This document shows, piece after piece, positions 1-8,929 of a DNA stretch of 64,000 bases (within the stretch, counting starts at the first letter, position 1; every line of letters begins with the position of its first letter). The translations under genes were made by a program, and so were the position numbers. Source of the DNA: Deltaproteobacteria bacterium (GTDB taxonomy: Bacteria; Myxococcota_C; UBA6777); assembly GCA_002731275.1 (NCBI GenBank), contig PCBK01000017.1:20258-84257 (forward strand). Direction: 5' to 3'. A model generated the notes under the pieces. That model searched no databases, was not told where the DNA came from, and saw nothing but the letters and a program-made list of their open reading frames with translations.

Positions 1-3000
1 CTTGTTCAGCCGCTTGCGTTGAGCAAAAAGCAATTTAAAGGTGAATGGTACTACATGAAGACGGTCTACGAAGCACCCTTTGAGTCAGGGTTCTTCAACG
101 GCCAGGGCGGTTGGCCACTTGGTGCCAAGATCCGTTGGGAGATCACAGAGCGTTACCTGTACGCATTTAACGCTTCCCCCAACGTCCGTAACACTGATAG
201 CGAATTGACTCCATTGGCAGCATGGCCAATCACAAGTCACTTCGATATCAAGCCCGCCATCAACTATATGACAGGCGAGCCCTCGAACGTGATCATCGAG
301 GAGCGACGTGATGGTCTTCCCTGGTATCAGCGTAAGTACATGCGCGTTATGTGGGAAAGACAATCATTGTCCGACTGGACAGACATCTTCCAGACATACT
401 ACAAATGGATGGGTGTTGTTCGCGTTGAGCCCGCAAACTACGTTGCACCACAGAAGGTGGAGATGTCTTCAGACTACATGACTTTTGTGTCTGATGACCT
501 GATCACCAAGATCTACGACAGCTACTACAACATGGTGATCAAAGAGATCCCCATGTCATCGTATCGTGTTCGTACTCGCCACGCCTTCAGAAAGGTCAAA
601 ACATCCACGTACTCCCCCAAAGAGTACAACGATGCCATGTTTGCGAAGTTTGGTAACTTCCGTACGACTGTCGTCCGATACAACCAACAACGTGGTATCG
701 TCGACTGGAGTTACAAGTTCTACGCAAGTCGCCACAACGTCGCGACCCAAGAAGAGCTCGACAAATACGCAGCCGACAACACGCCAGAAGATCAGCAAAA
801 ACCCAAGCAGGTCGTCTACTACCTCTCCCCAGACTTCCCCGAGGAGTTGATGGAAGGTGTGCGTAAGGTCGAGAAGGGTTGGAACGAAGCATTCCAACAC
901 GCGCTGCAGCGTAAAGACCAGGTCTTCGAGATCCGTTGTAACGGATACAAGATGATGGACGGAAAAGCTGAGTGTGACGCAGCCAAAACAGGTATTCGTC
1001 GCGACCTTGGTGATCTCCGCTACAACTTCATCTGGTGGGTTAATCCTCCACAAGCAGGTGGTCTTCTCGGTTATGGTCCCAGCCTCGCGGACCCAGATAC
1101 TGGTGAGATCGTTCACGGCTCCGCTTACATCTACGGTGCTCCCCTCCGTCAGATCGTCGACTCCTACATGGTCCTCTACGATATGACAACAGGCCGTTAT
1201 AAGAGTGAAGACATCCAAAACGGTGTCGAATACCTCAACGCAGCCTTTAACCTGAACAACAACTTGCCCCTCGCGTTGCCCAATGGCTCCACGCAGAAGG
1301 CTATCAACCCCACAGTGACAGGACCCAAAGTCCGCACACTGAATACACCCGCGAAAATCCTCACGCGCATCAAAAGCCCTGGGTACTTGCAACGTATGCT
1401 GCAAGTGAAAAAAATCGATCAGGCTTCCATCACTGCAAGCCTCTCTATGATCGACAACCACCCACTCGCAAAACAAACATTGATGCACGATGAGATGGTA
1501 CAGCTCGCATTCCCAGGTCTCGACCCTTCAGCAGTCCTGACGAACTCAGATGCGAAGGTCCAAGAGATCCTCAACCGCTACCACCCCGTCGAGATGTTGA
1601 AGCCACACCGTCTGCGTGACATGCTCAACACCTTCCTCGCGCCATCCAAAATGAACATGTACATGGCCGACTACTACGACGATGTAGCGCTGCAATCGTT
1701 CTTCAAGTACCACATCCAAAAGAAAACGCCTCGCAACGAATTGCGTAAGCGTATCATGGAGTTCTTGTTTGTCTCTGTCACCGCTCACGAATGTGGTCAC
1801 ACGCTCAGTTTGACACACAACTTCAAAGGCTCAACTGACGAGTACAACTACCACGACTCCTACCACGATCTCGCGAAAGACGGAAAAGTCAAATGTCAGG
1901 ACGACGACAAATGTCCTCCCGACATGAAAGTTCCCGCTTCAACGAGCAAAGAAGACATCACAGCAGTCCAACGTTTCTACCGAAACGCTTCTATCATGGA
2001 CTACGCTGGCGAATACTATGACGACACACTCGGTGTAGGTAAAACTGACAAAGCAGCGATCGCATTCATCTACGGTGGATTGGTCGAAAAAGCAGTCAGT
2101 GATCCTCGCGAGCAAGGTGAGTTGATCAAATGGAGCGTCGAGGTTGAGCGTAAAAACCAAAACCCCAACGATCCCCTGAAACTCCGTCCCTTCCGATTCT
2201 GCTCTGACTACCGCGTCGGCCAGGATCCCCTGTGTCAACGTTGGGACTCCGGTCCAGGCGCAGTCGATATCGTCCAACGTATCATCAAAAGTTACGATCG
2301 TACTTACCCACTTCGTTACTTCCGTCGTGGACGTCGTAGCTACAGCATGAACGCTGCGTTCTACCGCAACTTCTTCGGGTTCCAACATATCGCGAGTATT
2401 TACCAAGACTGGACATACCGCGTTATCACACAACCCGGTTACAAGAAGACCAAGGACTTCGAAGATAAACTCCAGGCGATCCAAACAGGTTTCCAATTCT
2501 TCACAAGAATTTTGACCACACCACGTGTTGGACAGCACGAGTTTGACAAGATCTCCCAAACATGGCAGCTCAGCGCGACAAGTGAAGACATTCACCGCGT
2601 CAAAGTGGACATCCCAGTGGGTGTTGCACGCTACATGTTTAGTACCGTCCAAGACGGTTACTACGGAATCTTCCGTCTCCGACGTTCAGGTTCATTGTAT
2701 GACAAATTGTTGTCCCTCATGTCGATGTCGATTCGCTCTTGGGGTTACTACAACAACGACGTCAACTGGATTTATACCAACTTCTACGATCTGTTTACAG
2801 AAGATACAACAGAGCTGTTCCAACAAGGTATCTCCAGTGTTTGGAAGCCAGACAGTCCACTGTTGTTTAAAATGGAAGTGGAAGAAAACGGCAAGAAGAT
2901 CCAAGCGCCCATCGAACCAGGTTGGCACCCCTTCTTGCAGTACAACAGTATGATTTACGGACTCGCGTTGCTCAACAACCAACTGTCTGATCGTACATTC

Positions 3001-3366
3001 CAAAACTTCATGCGCGTTGGTATTGAAGGTAGCGGTAAATCCTGGACACCACCAGGCTCCAAAACTGTCACCTGTCCTGACATCAACAGCGTCACCAAAC
3101 ACTACAGTTGCAAATCCGCTCCCGTACTCTGTTTCATGAACGCACAAAAGACACGTACCTACTTCGGTGTTCAAACAGAAGCAAACAACAGCGTCTCTTG
3201 GCAGCTCGTCAAGCGTGGCTGTGAGCTTGCTGAAGAAGTCGAGTTGTTGCGTAATAATACAGCGAACGTCGAGCGTTCGGACATCGAACGTAAAGAGAAT
3301 GAGCTTCGTCTGCTTGAGACCGTACTCACCTACATGCAGTACTACGTCTCGATCTATGGCGGTTGA
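1..3366 (+). CDS. Zinc metalloprotease, DUF5117/DUF4953 type (5' end outside window)
   Basis: This is the first of two tandem paralogues. The reading frame is open from base 1, and its first residues (LVQPLALSK) match residues inside the next protein just after that protein's lipoprotein signal, so the true start lies upstream of the window. The zinc site HECGH...H is encoded at 1786-1818 and a Met-turn-like SIMDY follows, as in metzincins. The third-ligand region reads HECGHTLSLTH, so the usual glycine of HExxHxxGxxH is Ser. The protein is over 1100 residues and is expected to be a secreted or lipid-anchored peptidase; its substrate is unknown. It ends 47 bases before the paralogue and is probably co-transcribed with it. 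The family assignment rests on the motif, the size and the RHNF-like surroundings seen in the paralogue. Confidence 0.8.
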   Translation, partial: LVQPLALSKKQFKGEWYYMKTVYEAPFESGFFNGQGGWPLGAKIRWEITERYLYAFNASPNVRNTDSELTPLAAWPITSHFDIKPAINYMTGEPSNVIIEERRDGLPWYQRKYMRVMWERQSLSDWTDIFQTYYKWMGVVRVEPANYVAPQKVEMSSDYMTFVSDDLITKIYDSYYNMVIKEIPMSSYRVRTRHAFRKVKTSTYSPKEYNDAMFAKFGNFRTTVVRYNQQRGIVDWSYKFYASRHNVATQEELDKYAADNTPEDQQKPKQVVYYLSPDFPEELMEGVRKVEKGWNEAFQHALQRKDQVFEIRCNGYKMMDGKAECDAAKTGIRRDLGDLRYNFIWWVNPPQAGGLLGYGPSLADPDTGEIVHGSAYIYGAPLRQIVDSYMVLYDMTTGRYKSEDIQNGVEYLNAAFNLNNNLPLALPNGSTQKAINPTVTGPKVRTLNTPAKILTRIKSPGYLQRMLQVKKIDQASITASLSMIDNHPLAKQTLMHDEMVQLAFPGLDPSAVLTNSDAKVQEILNRYHPVEMLKPHRLRDMLNTFLAPSKMNMYMADYYDDVALQSFFKYHIQKKTPRNELRKRIMEFLFVSVTAHECGHTLSLTHNFKGSTDEYNYHDSYHDLAKDGKVKCQDDDKCPPDMKVPASTSKEDITAVQRFYRNASIMDYAGEYYDDTLGVGKTDKAAIAFIYGGLVEKAVSDPREQGELIKWSVEVERKNQNPNDPLKLRPFRFCSDYRVGQDPLCQRWDSGPGAVDIVQRIIKSYDRTYPLRYFRRGRRSYSMNAAFYRNFFGFQHIASIYQDWTYRVITQPGYKKTKDFEDKLQAIQTGFQFFTRILTTPRVGQHEFDKISQTWQLSATSEDIHRVKVDIPVGVARYMFSTVQDGYYGIFRLRRSGSLYDKLLSLMSMSIRSWGYYNNDVNWIYTNFYDLFTEDTTELFQQGISSVWKPDSPLLFKMEVEENGKKIQAPIEPGWHPFLQYNSMIYGLALLNNQLSDRTFQNFMRVGIEGSGKSWTPPGSKTVTCPDINSVTKHYSCKSAPVLCFMNAQKTRTYFGVQTEANNSVSWQLVKRGCELAEEVELLRNNTANVERSDIERKENELRLLETVLTYMQYYVSIYGG

Positions 3367-3413
3367 TCATGAGAAACAGAATACAAATCCTCTTCGGACG
3401 GAAGGAGTATAAA

Positions 3414-6400
3414 ATGGCTACCCACCGAAAAAAGTTGTCCCTGGTGCTCCTATTTTTGGGCGCACTAGTACTTGGGGCTTCAGTGGGAACAGGCTGTGCC
3501 ATTCAGCGAGGTGAACGCAGTGTCGTTCAACCTCTCGCGCTGAGCAAGACCCAATTTCAGGGTGAATGGTACTACCAAAAAACAATCACTGAAGCGCCAT
3601 ATGACGCACCTGGCGTATTTATCGGATCGACCTCCACTGGTTACAAGATCCGTTGGGAAATCACAGAGCGTTATCTTTACGCTTTCACCACACAACCAAA
3701 CGTCCGTAACGCGGACTCCACAGTTGCACCAGTCGCGGCGTGGCCCATCATCGGTCACTTTACGATCCGCCACCGTATCAACTACTCCACAGGACAGCCC
3801 TCAAACGTTGTCTCTGAGGACTACATTGATAAGCCCTGGTATCAACGCCCACACTTCCGCGTTGCTTGGGAACGTTCCTTCATCACAGACTTCTCTAGTT
3901 CCTTCTGGATCTACAGAATGTTCGGATATGTCGTAGGCGAAAGACCCGTCAACGTACGTCCCGAAAAAGTCCGCATGTTGAAAGACTACATGGACTTTGT
4001 CACAGAAGAAGTCATCAGCCCAGGCGTCGGCGCACTCATTGGAAAACTCAACACTTCCATGCCAGTGTCCGCATACCGCATCAAGTACCGTCACTCGTTC
4101 CGCAAGGTTGGTAAGTCCACCTACACACCACAACCCATGAGCGACGATCAATTTGAAAAATTCGGATTCTTCCGTACAGCGATCATCAACAACCACATCG
4201 ACCGTGGTCTCGTTGACTGGAGCTACCAGTACTATGCAAACCGACATAACGTCGCGACACAAGCAGAGCTGGATAAGTACGAAGCCGACAAAACTCCTGA
4301 AGCAGATCGCAAACCCAAGCAGATCGTCTACTACCTCTCACCGGACTTTCCCGAGAAGTACAAAGACACTGCTCACCTGATCATGGAAGACTGGAACAAA
4401 GCGTTCCAAAACGCGCTGGGTCGTAAAGATCAAGTCGTCGTCCTCCACGAAAATGACTTCGGTCTGCCTGAAGGACAAAAGCGCGAAATCGGTGATATCC
4501 GATACAAGTTCCTCTACTGGGTCGCGAAACCCATCTCCATGGGACTGCTCGGATATGGACCTAGCTTCGCAGACTACGACACTGGTGAGATCATCTCCAG
4601 CGCCGCGTACGTCTACGGTGCAGTCGTCGACCGCGTCGTCAACCGCTTCATGCTTTACTACGATATGGTCAAAGGAACCTATACCGACGAAGAACTTCGT
4701 AACGGTAAAGATTACCTCGACATCATCAACAACTTCGGCAACAGCACAAACGGAACAAGCCAACCTCTGACCGCCAAAAATGGCGTGAAGATTATGCCCC
4801 CTGCATACAAAGGCTTTGACATCCAAAAAGCTCACAACTACGTGCACACTGCTGAATTTAAGCACAAAACACAGCTGCTTAAGAAATTGGACCGCACCGC
4901 GATCCAAGCGCGTATGTCAATGCTCGACAACAAACCCCACCTTCAGTGGGCGATGATGAGCGATGACATGTTGCGTGGCCTGTTCCCACAAACAGAGCCC
5001 GCTGCACTTCGCCAATCAAACAGCGACACAGCGCGTAACATCCTTGAGTCCTACTTCAACCCTGCAAAATTGACTCGCATCACGGGTCTTCGCAAGTTGA
5101 TGAATGACGCAGATGAGTTCTCCAAGCACAACGCAATGCTCGCTAACTACGTTGACCCTGCGTTGCAAAAGTTTGTCGTCGCCAACAAAAACCTCAGCCG
5201 CTCCGAGCTCGCTGATAAGATGGCACGCATGATCTTCCGTGGTACAGAAGCACACGAGATCGGTCACACACTTGGTCTTCGCCATAACTTCTCCGCTTCC
5301 GCTGATGAGCCAAACTACTTCCCCGAGTACTTTGAGCTTCAGAAAAAGCAAGGTGGAAATACTCCAGGTGATGACAAAGACAACCGTCACTCGTGGTTCT
5401 ACATGTACTCATCTATCATGGACTACCACGGTGAAGTCTATGGTGATGCAGTCGGTATCGGTAGTTATGACTACGCAGCGATCCGCTATGGTTATGCCGG
5501 AAAACTCGAACTGGATAACACAGATGATTTGACACAGTATGTCAAAAAGGTCGCTTCAGCGTTCAAAACAACTGAGTACTACAAAGATCTCTACACAGAA
5601 CTCAAGATCGAAGAGAGCGCACTGAAAACAAGCAAAGGTCTCGATGGTCAAACCATCTTCGACGCCAACCAGAGCTTGCTCAAGGTTACAGGTGTTAAAG
5701 CAGATGGCTCCACCACTTTGATCATGAACTTGACCGCTGATGACCTCAGTGGACGTCGTGCACTTCAACGTATCAAGGCGATGTTCAACATCATCCCCCA
5801 AGATGCACGTCTCTTCGCAGATGGTTACCTCTTCATCGATGATGGAAAGACACCTCTGAAACGACGCTTCTACCGATTCTGCTCTGACGAGCTCGTCGGT
5901 CAAAACCCATACTGTAACCGCTTCGACTCCGGTTCCAACCCACGCCAGATCGTCGACAACATGATTCGTCGATACGACGGTGTGTACCCACTGGTGAACT
6001 GGAGCCGTGGACGTCGTTACTTCCGCTTGGGTTATGGATACCTCTCCTACCTGATCGGTCGTTTCCGTGTTGTCAACGACTTCTATCAAAACTGGATGTT
6101 CCGCGTCATCAACGAAGCCAACTTCGACGGTAGCGCTGAGTACTACAACCAGCTCGCTGCGATCTCCAAAGGTCTCGGCTTCATCAGCCGTGTCATCCAC
6201 ACGCCTGAGCCAGGAAACCACGTCCTCGACACCGATCAAAATATGTACGTTGCGTCGCCCACCAAAACGGCCAACAACATTAACATCCCCATCGGTATCG
6301 GACGTTACTTCTACAGCCGTCTGCAACAAGATGAGCTTGGCCTCGCGATGTACCGCTTTGATCGCATCGGTACCATGTACGACAAGTACGTGGCGATGAT

Positions 6401-6971
6401 GACACTTGGTATTCGCGACTGGGGTCTTGTCCGTAACCGCTTGAACTTCTTCTACGTCAACTTCCTGGATTACTTCTCCAGAGATGATGTCACGGATATG
6501 TTCACAGGTTCGATCTCCGGTATCTTCGAGAAGAAATTCGCGATGACACACGACGACAAGATGATCGCTCCCAACTTCCACCCTGTCCTCCAGTACTTCA
6601 GCATGTACATGGCTATGACCATGCTCAACAGTGGGTTCTTTGGTAACACCTTTACCCACTACATGACTGTCGCAGCTGTTGGTAGTGGTGATAGTTGGAC
6701 ACCTCCACCAGGTGCCAAGACCATCTCGTTCTCCAACACCTCCAACACCATGACCTACTTTGCTGTCCAAACACGCGACAACAAGAGTATCGCTTACAAG
6801 CTCGTCAAGCTCGGAAACGACTACTCGACGAAGCTCAAAGAGTTGCGTGCAGCACAGCCCACGTCCGCTGTCAACAACGTCAAGATCAAAGAGCTTGAGT
6901 CCAAGCTCCAGTGGGTTGAGACGGTCATCAACATGATGAAGCTTTATGTAGACACTTACTTCGAAGGATAA
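3414..6971 (+). CDS. Lipoprotein zinc metalloprotease, DUF5117/DUF4953 type
   Basis: A 1185-residue protein homologous along its length to the upstream gene. I chose ATG 3414 because GGAAGGAG lies just upstream and the protein then begins with a basic, hydrophobic signal ending in a Cys (near residue 32), as in a lipoprotein. Upstream in-frame starts at 3363 and 3369 would add an unlikely leader. The zinc motif HEIGHTLGLRH is at about residues 614-624, a full HExxHxxGxxH, followed by a SIMDY Met-turn. Known family members are large bacterial zinc-dependent metalloproteases of unknown substrate. It probably faces the periplasm or the cell surface and is matured by the lnt gene product encoded at 50441. 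A strong terminator follows directly. Confidence 0.85.
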   Translation: MATHRKKLSLVLLFLGALVLGASVGTGCAIQRGERSVVQPLALSKTQFQGEWYYQKTITEAPYDAPGVFIGSTSTGYKIRWEITERYLYAFTTQPNVRNADSTVAPVAAWPIIGHFTIRHRINYSTGQPSNVVSEDYIDKPWYQRPHFRVAWERSFITDFSSSFWIYRMFGYVVGERPVNVRPEKVRMLKDYMDFVTEEVISPGVGALIGKLNTSMPVSAYRIKYRHSFRKVGKSTYTPQPMSDDQFEKFGFFRTAIINNHIDRGLVDWSYQYYANRHNVATQAELDKYEADKTPEADRKPKQIVYYLSPDFPEKYKDTAHLIMEDWNKAFQNALGRKDQVVVLHENDFGLPEGQKREIGDIRYKFLYWVAKPISMGLLGYGPSFADYDTGEIISSAAYVYGAVVDRVVNRFMLYYDMVKGTYTDEELRNGKDYLDIINNFGNSTNGTSQPLTAKNGVKIMPPAYKGFDIQKAHNYVHTAEFKHKTQLLKKLDRTAIQARMSMLDNKPHLQWAMMSDDMLRGLFPQTEPAALRQSNSDTARNILESYFNPAKLTRITGLRKLMNDADEFSKHNAMLANYVDPALQKFVVANKNLSRSELADKMARMIFRGTEAHEIGHTLGLRHNFSASADEPNYFPEYFELQKKQGGNTPGDDKDNRHSWFYMYSSIMDYHGEVYGDAVGIGSYDYAAIRYGYAGKLELDNTDDLTQYVKKVASAFKTTEYYKDLYTELKIEESALKTSKGLDGQTIFDANQSLLKVTGVKADGSTTLIMNLTADDLSGRRALQRIKAMFNIIPQDARLFADGYLFIDDGKTPLKRRFYRFCSDELVGQNPYCNRFDSGSNPRQIVDNMIRRYDGVYPLVNWSRGRRYFRLGYGYLSYLIGRFRVVNDFYQNWMFRVINEANFDGSAEYYNQLAAISKGLGFISRVIHTPEPGNHVLDTDQNMYVASPTKTANNINIPIGIGRYFYSRLQQDELGLAMYRFDRIGTMYDKYVAMMTLGIRDWGLVRNRLNFFYVNFLDYFSRDDVTDMFTGSISGIFEKKFAMTHDDKMIAPNFHPVLQYFSMYMAMTMLNSGFFGNTFTHYMTVAAVGSGDSWTPPPGAKTISFSNTSNTMTYFAVQTRDNKSIAYKLVKLGNDYSTKLKELRAAQPTSAVNNVKIKELESKLQWVETVINMMKLYVDTYFEG

Positions 6972-6985
6972 GCAAAAGCTTCGTT

Positions 6986-7035
6986 GGCCCCCTCAATAAG
7001 GGCCTCACAGAAAGGGGCCCTTTCCCCCCTTTTTC
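6986..7035 (+). terminator. Rho-independent terminator after the metalloprotease pair
   Basis: GGCCCC at 6986-6991 pairs with GGGGCC at 7014-7019, an inner GGGCC/GGCCC alternative is also possible, and a T-rich tract follows at 7021-7035. It sits 14 bases after the metalloprotease stop. Confidence 0.75.
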
Positions 7036-7086
7036 TATTCCCATTTTTTGAACAAAAGAAAGTAACAATTGTTCATGACATTCATT

Positions 7087-7141
7087 GCGTATCGTAGTAT
7101 ATTCTCAGCGTCCCCCGACATGGGGGTACACTACGATACGC
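7087..7141. repeat. Long inverted repeat (12-bp arms plus inner G/C stem)
   Basis: GCGTATCGTAGT at 7087-7098 is the exact reverse complement of 7130-7141. Inside it CCCCC (7112-7116) can pair with GGGGG (7122-7126) around a five-base loop. It lies between the terminator and the start of the next lipoprotein gene and has no T-tract after it, so a 5'-leader RNA structure or protein-binding site is more likely than a terminator. A shorter inverted pair, GAACAA/TTGTTC, lies upstream at 7050-7055 and 7069-7074. Confidence 0.6.
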
Positions 7142-7189
7142 CATCCCCTTCATGAACACATAAAAGGTTTGATAGGAGTTCACCACATC

Positions 7190-7876
7190 ATGGAACGCCT
7201 TTTCGCGAAATATTTCAAACGTATTGTTGTCGTAAGCATGTTGTTTGCGGGTCTCTCATTTGTCGCCTGTTCAATCGTTCCTCCTCCCCTTCCCACAGAA
7301 GGTCAGGATCCCAATAAGAAGGTCGAAAAAGACGTCACAGCCGCCAAAGACCTCAACATCTGGAACGGAACAAAGCCCGGTGAAAACCCACCTGAGTTCC
7401 CCAAACCACTCCACCTCACAGAGTGCAGCGCGGACACTGACTGTGGTAGCGGTATTCCCCCCAATGGTGGCGCACAGACCTGTGTGAACCTCCTCGGAAC
7501 ACCCACCTGCTTCTTCCCTTGTGATCCTGACAAAGGCGTCGGTGACAAGCAAAACCCAGACTGTATCCAACCCGAAAACTGTATTCGTCTGAACTCGAAC
7601 GAGGGGATCTGCATCTACGTTCCAGGTCAGCTCTACGGTATCGGTACCTATACAGCTGTTGTCCAACACAAAGCCGGTGAGCAATGTCTCCTTCGCTTTG
7701 GTGGTTGCATCAGCGGTTTGACCTGTGTTGACAACCAACGACACGGTTCAGTTGGACGTTGCGCTGAAGAGTGTATTCCTCCCCTCGATAGCAGCACACC
7801 TGCTCCCACTTGTGAGACGCCTAACACCGTATGTACTCGTCTCGCCAATGGCTTTGGTGCCTGTCTGCCCAAGTAA
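7190..7876 (+). CDS. Cys-rich lipoprotein
   Basis: A 228-residue protein. ATG 7190 was chosen because TAGGAG lies just upstream and the protein then starts with a signal peptide ending at Cys (SFVAC). The mature part has a Pro-rich linker and repeated Cys clusters of the form C-x2-D-x-D-C, spaced like those in the large lipoproteins at 13087 and 15637, so the three probably share a fold. No catalytic motif is visible and the function is unknown. It is likely anchored in the outer membrane or exposed at the surface. Confidence 0.75.
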   Translation: MERLFAKYFKRIVVVSMLFAGLSFVACSIVPPPLPTEGQDPNKKVEKDVTAAKDLNIWNGTKPGENPPEFPKPLHLTECSADTDCGSGIPPNGGAQTCVNLLGTPTCFFPCDPDKGVGDKQNPDCIQPENCIRLNSNEGICIYVPGQLYGIGTYTAVVQHKAGEQCLLRFGGCISGLTCVDNQRHGSVGRCAEECIPPLDSSTPAPTCETPNTVCTRLANGFGACLPK

Positions 7877-7986
7877 TTCCGCCTCTTCTCCCCACAAGTT
7901 TCCAACCGGACCTTCCCGCAACGCTCCTTTCTGTGATATTCTCATCCTCCCAACACTCTCTCGAAATGTATAGGAAGGGAATCTCT

Positions 7987-8883
7987 GTGCCCCAGCGCCC
8001 GTCACGAAAATGGATCTGGCAATTTATCCCAAGCTCTCTTGTAGGCTCGATCTTCATCTTACTAGGGCTGTGGTGTTTCCTACACCCTGCGATCTTTTTT
8101 ATGTATGGTGTGTTGTGGTTTTTTCTTGGCGCAGGGATCTTGGGCGGGAGTATCTACTTCCTCGCCCAGAGCGCGAGTATGAGCACAAAAGAGCTCAGCA
8201 GTCTTGGGCTTGGTGTAGTTGTCGCAGAGACCCGACTCCCCCAACCCCCATACCAATGTCAAAGATGTAAGAAGACCTTCCACTTTCGCCCTACTCTTCG
8301 AGGAGATGAGGTCTTTTGCTCAAAGAGTTGTGAGTTCCCCTCCCGCCAGCCCGAGATCGAAGAAGAGCCGATCTTGCTTCCGCCTCCCCTCTACGCTGAA
8401 GAAATCCACAGTACACTAGAAAAGGCCATTCAACTCGCAGAGAGAGCGCTCCGTAACGCCTCAGAAGGCAAGCTCGACCGCCCTTTGCTCAAAGCCACCC
8501 GAAAAGGCCTCGGCGCAGGAAAACTGACACAACACGTCATCACCTCTTTGCTGGTTTGGGGCGCTCACGAGTGGGCCACCAGACTCCTCAACGCACCCCC
8601 TCCAGAGCCCACGCTCGAAGGAGGCAGCACTGGTTCAGCCAGGTTTTTCTCGGTAGCGAGAGAATGTCAGCAATTTGTCTTGGAGTTGGAGCAAGGCGAA
8701 GATCCCTTTGAGATCCTCCAAATCGAAGATGCCCTGGAAGAAGATGATATCAGGGCTCTCAGGCAAGAACCACACTCTCCAGAAGAGCGCGCAGCGTTCG
8801 AGCAAATAGAGAAAGCATTTCAACAGCTTCAGGGGTTGATCGTAGAGCGAACCATCGAGATGGAGCTTCCTAATCTGTCGTAG
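7987..8883 (+). CDS. Membrane protein with a zinc-ribbon-like motif
   Basis: About 298 residues when started at GTG 7987, which has AGGAAGGG six bases upstream. ATG 7966 is an alternative, and the longer frame from 7831 would overlap the previous gene. Two hydrophobic segments lie near the N-terminus (about residues 12-60), then a C-x2-C...C-x3-C cluster (YQCQRCKK ... FCSKSC) that looks like a treble-clef or zinc-ribbon fold, then a mostly helical cytoplasmic region. I do not recognise a family. It converges on the fusion gene on the opposite strand, with 46 bases between the stops. Confidence 0.6.
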   Translation: MPQRPSRKWIWQFIPSSLVGSIFILLGLWCFLHPAIFFMYGVLWFFLGAGILGGSIYFLAQSASMSTKELSSLGLGVVVAETRLPQPPYQCQRCKKTFHFRPTLRGDEVFCSKSCEFPSRQPEIEEEPILLPPPLYAEEIHSTLEKAIQLAERALRNASEGKLDRPLLKATRKGLGAGKLTQHVITSLLVWGAHEWATRLLNAPPPEPTLEGGSTGSARFFSVARECQQFVLELEQGEDPFEILQIEDALEEDDIRALRQEPHSPEERAAFEQIEKAFQQLQGLIVERTIEMELPNLS

Positions 8884-8929
8884 AGCGCTCCGAAGATGTA
8901 GGGGATATCGTTGTTTGGAAGTGGTGAAT

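Noticed and set aside
5556..6770. A 404-codon minus-strand open frame
   Set aside because: Antisense to the metalloprotease, whose zinc motif and homology to the upstream copy prove the sense gene.
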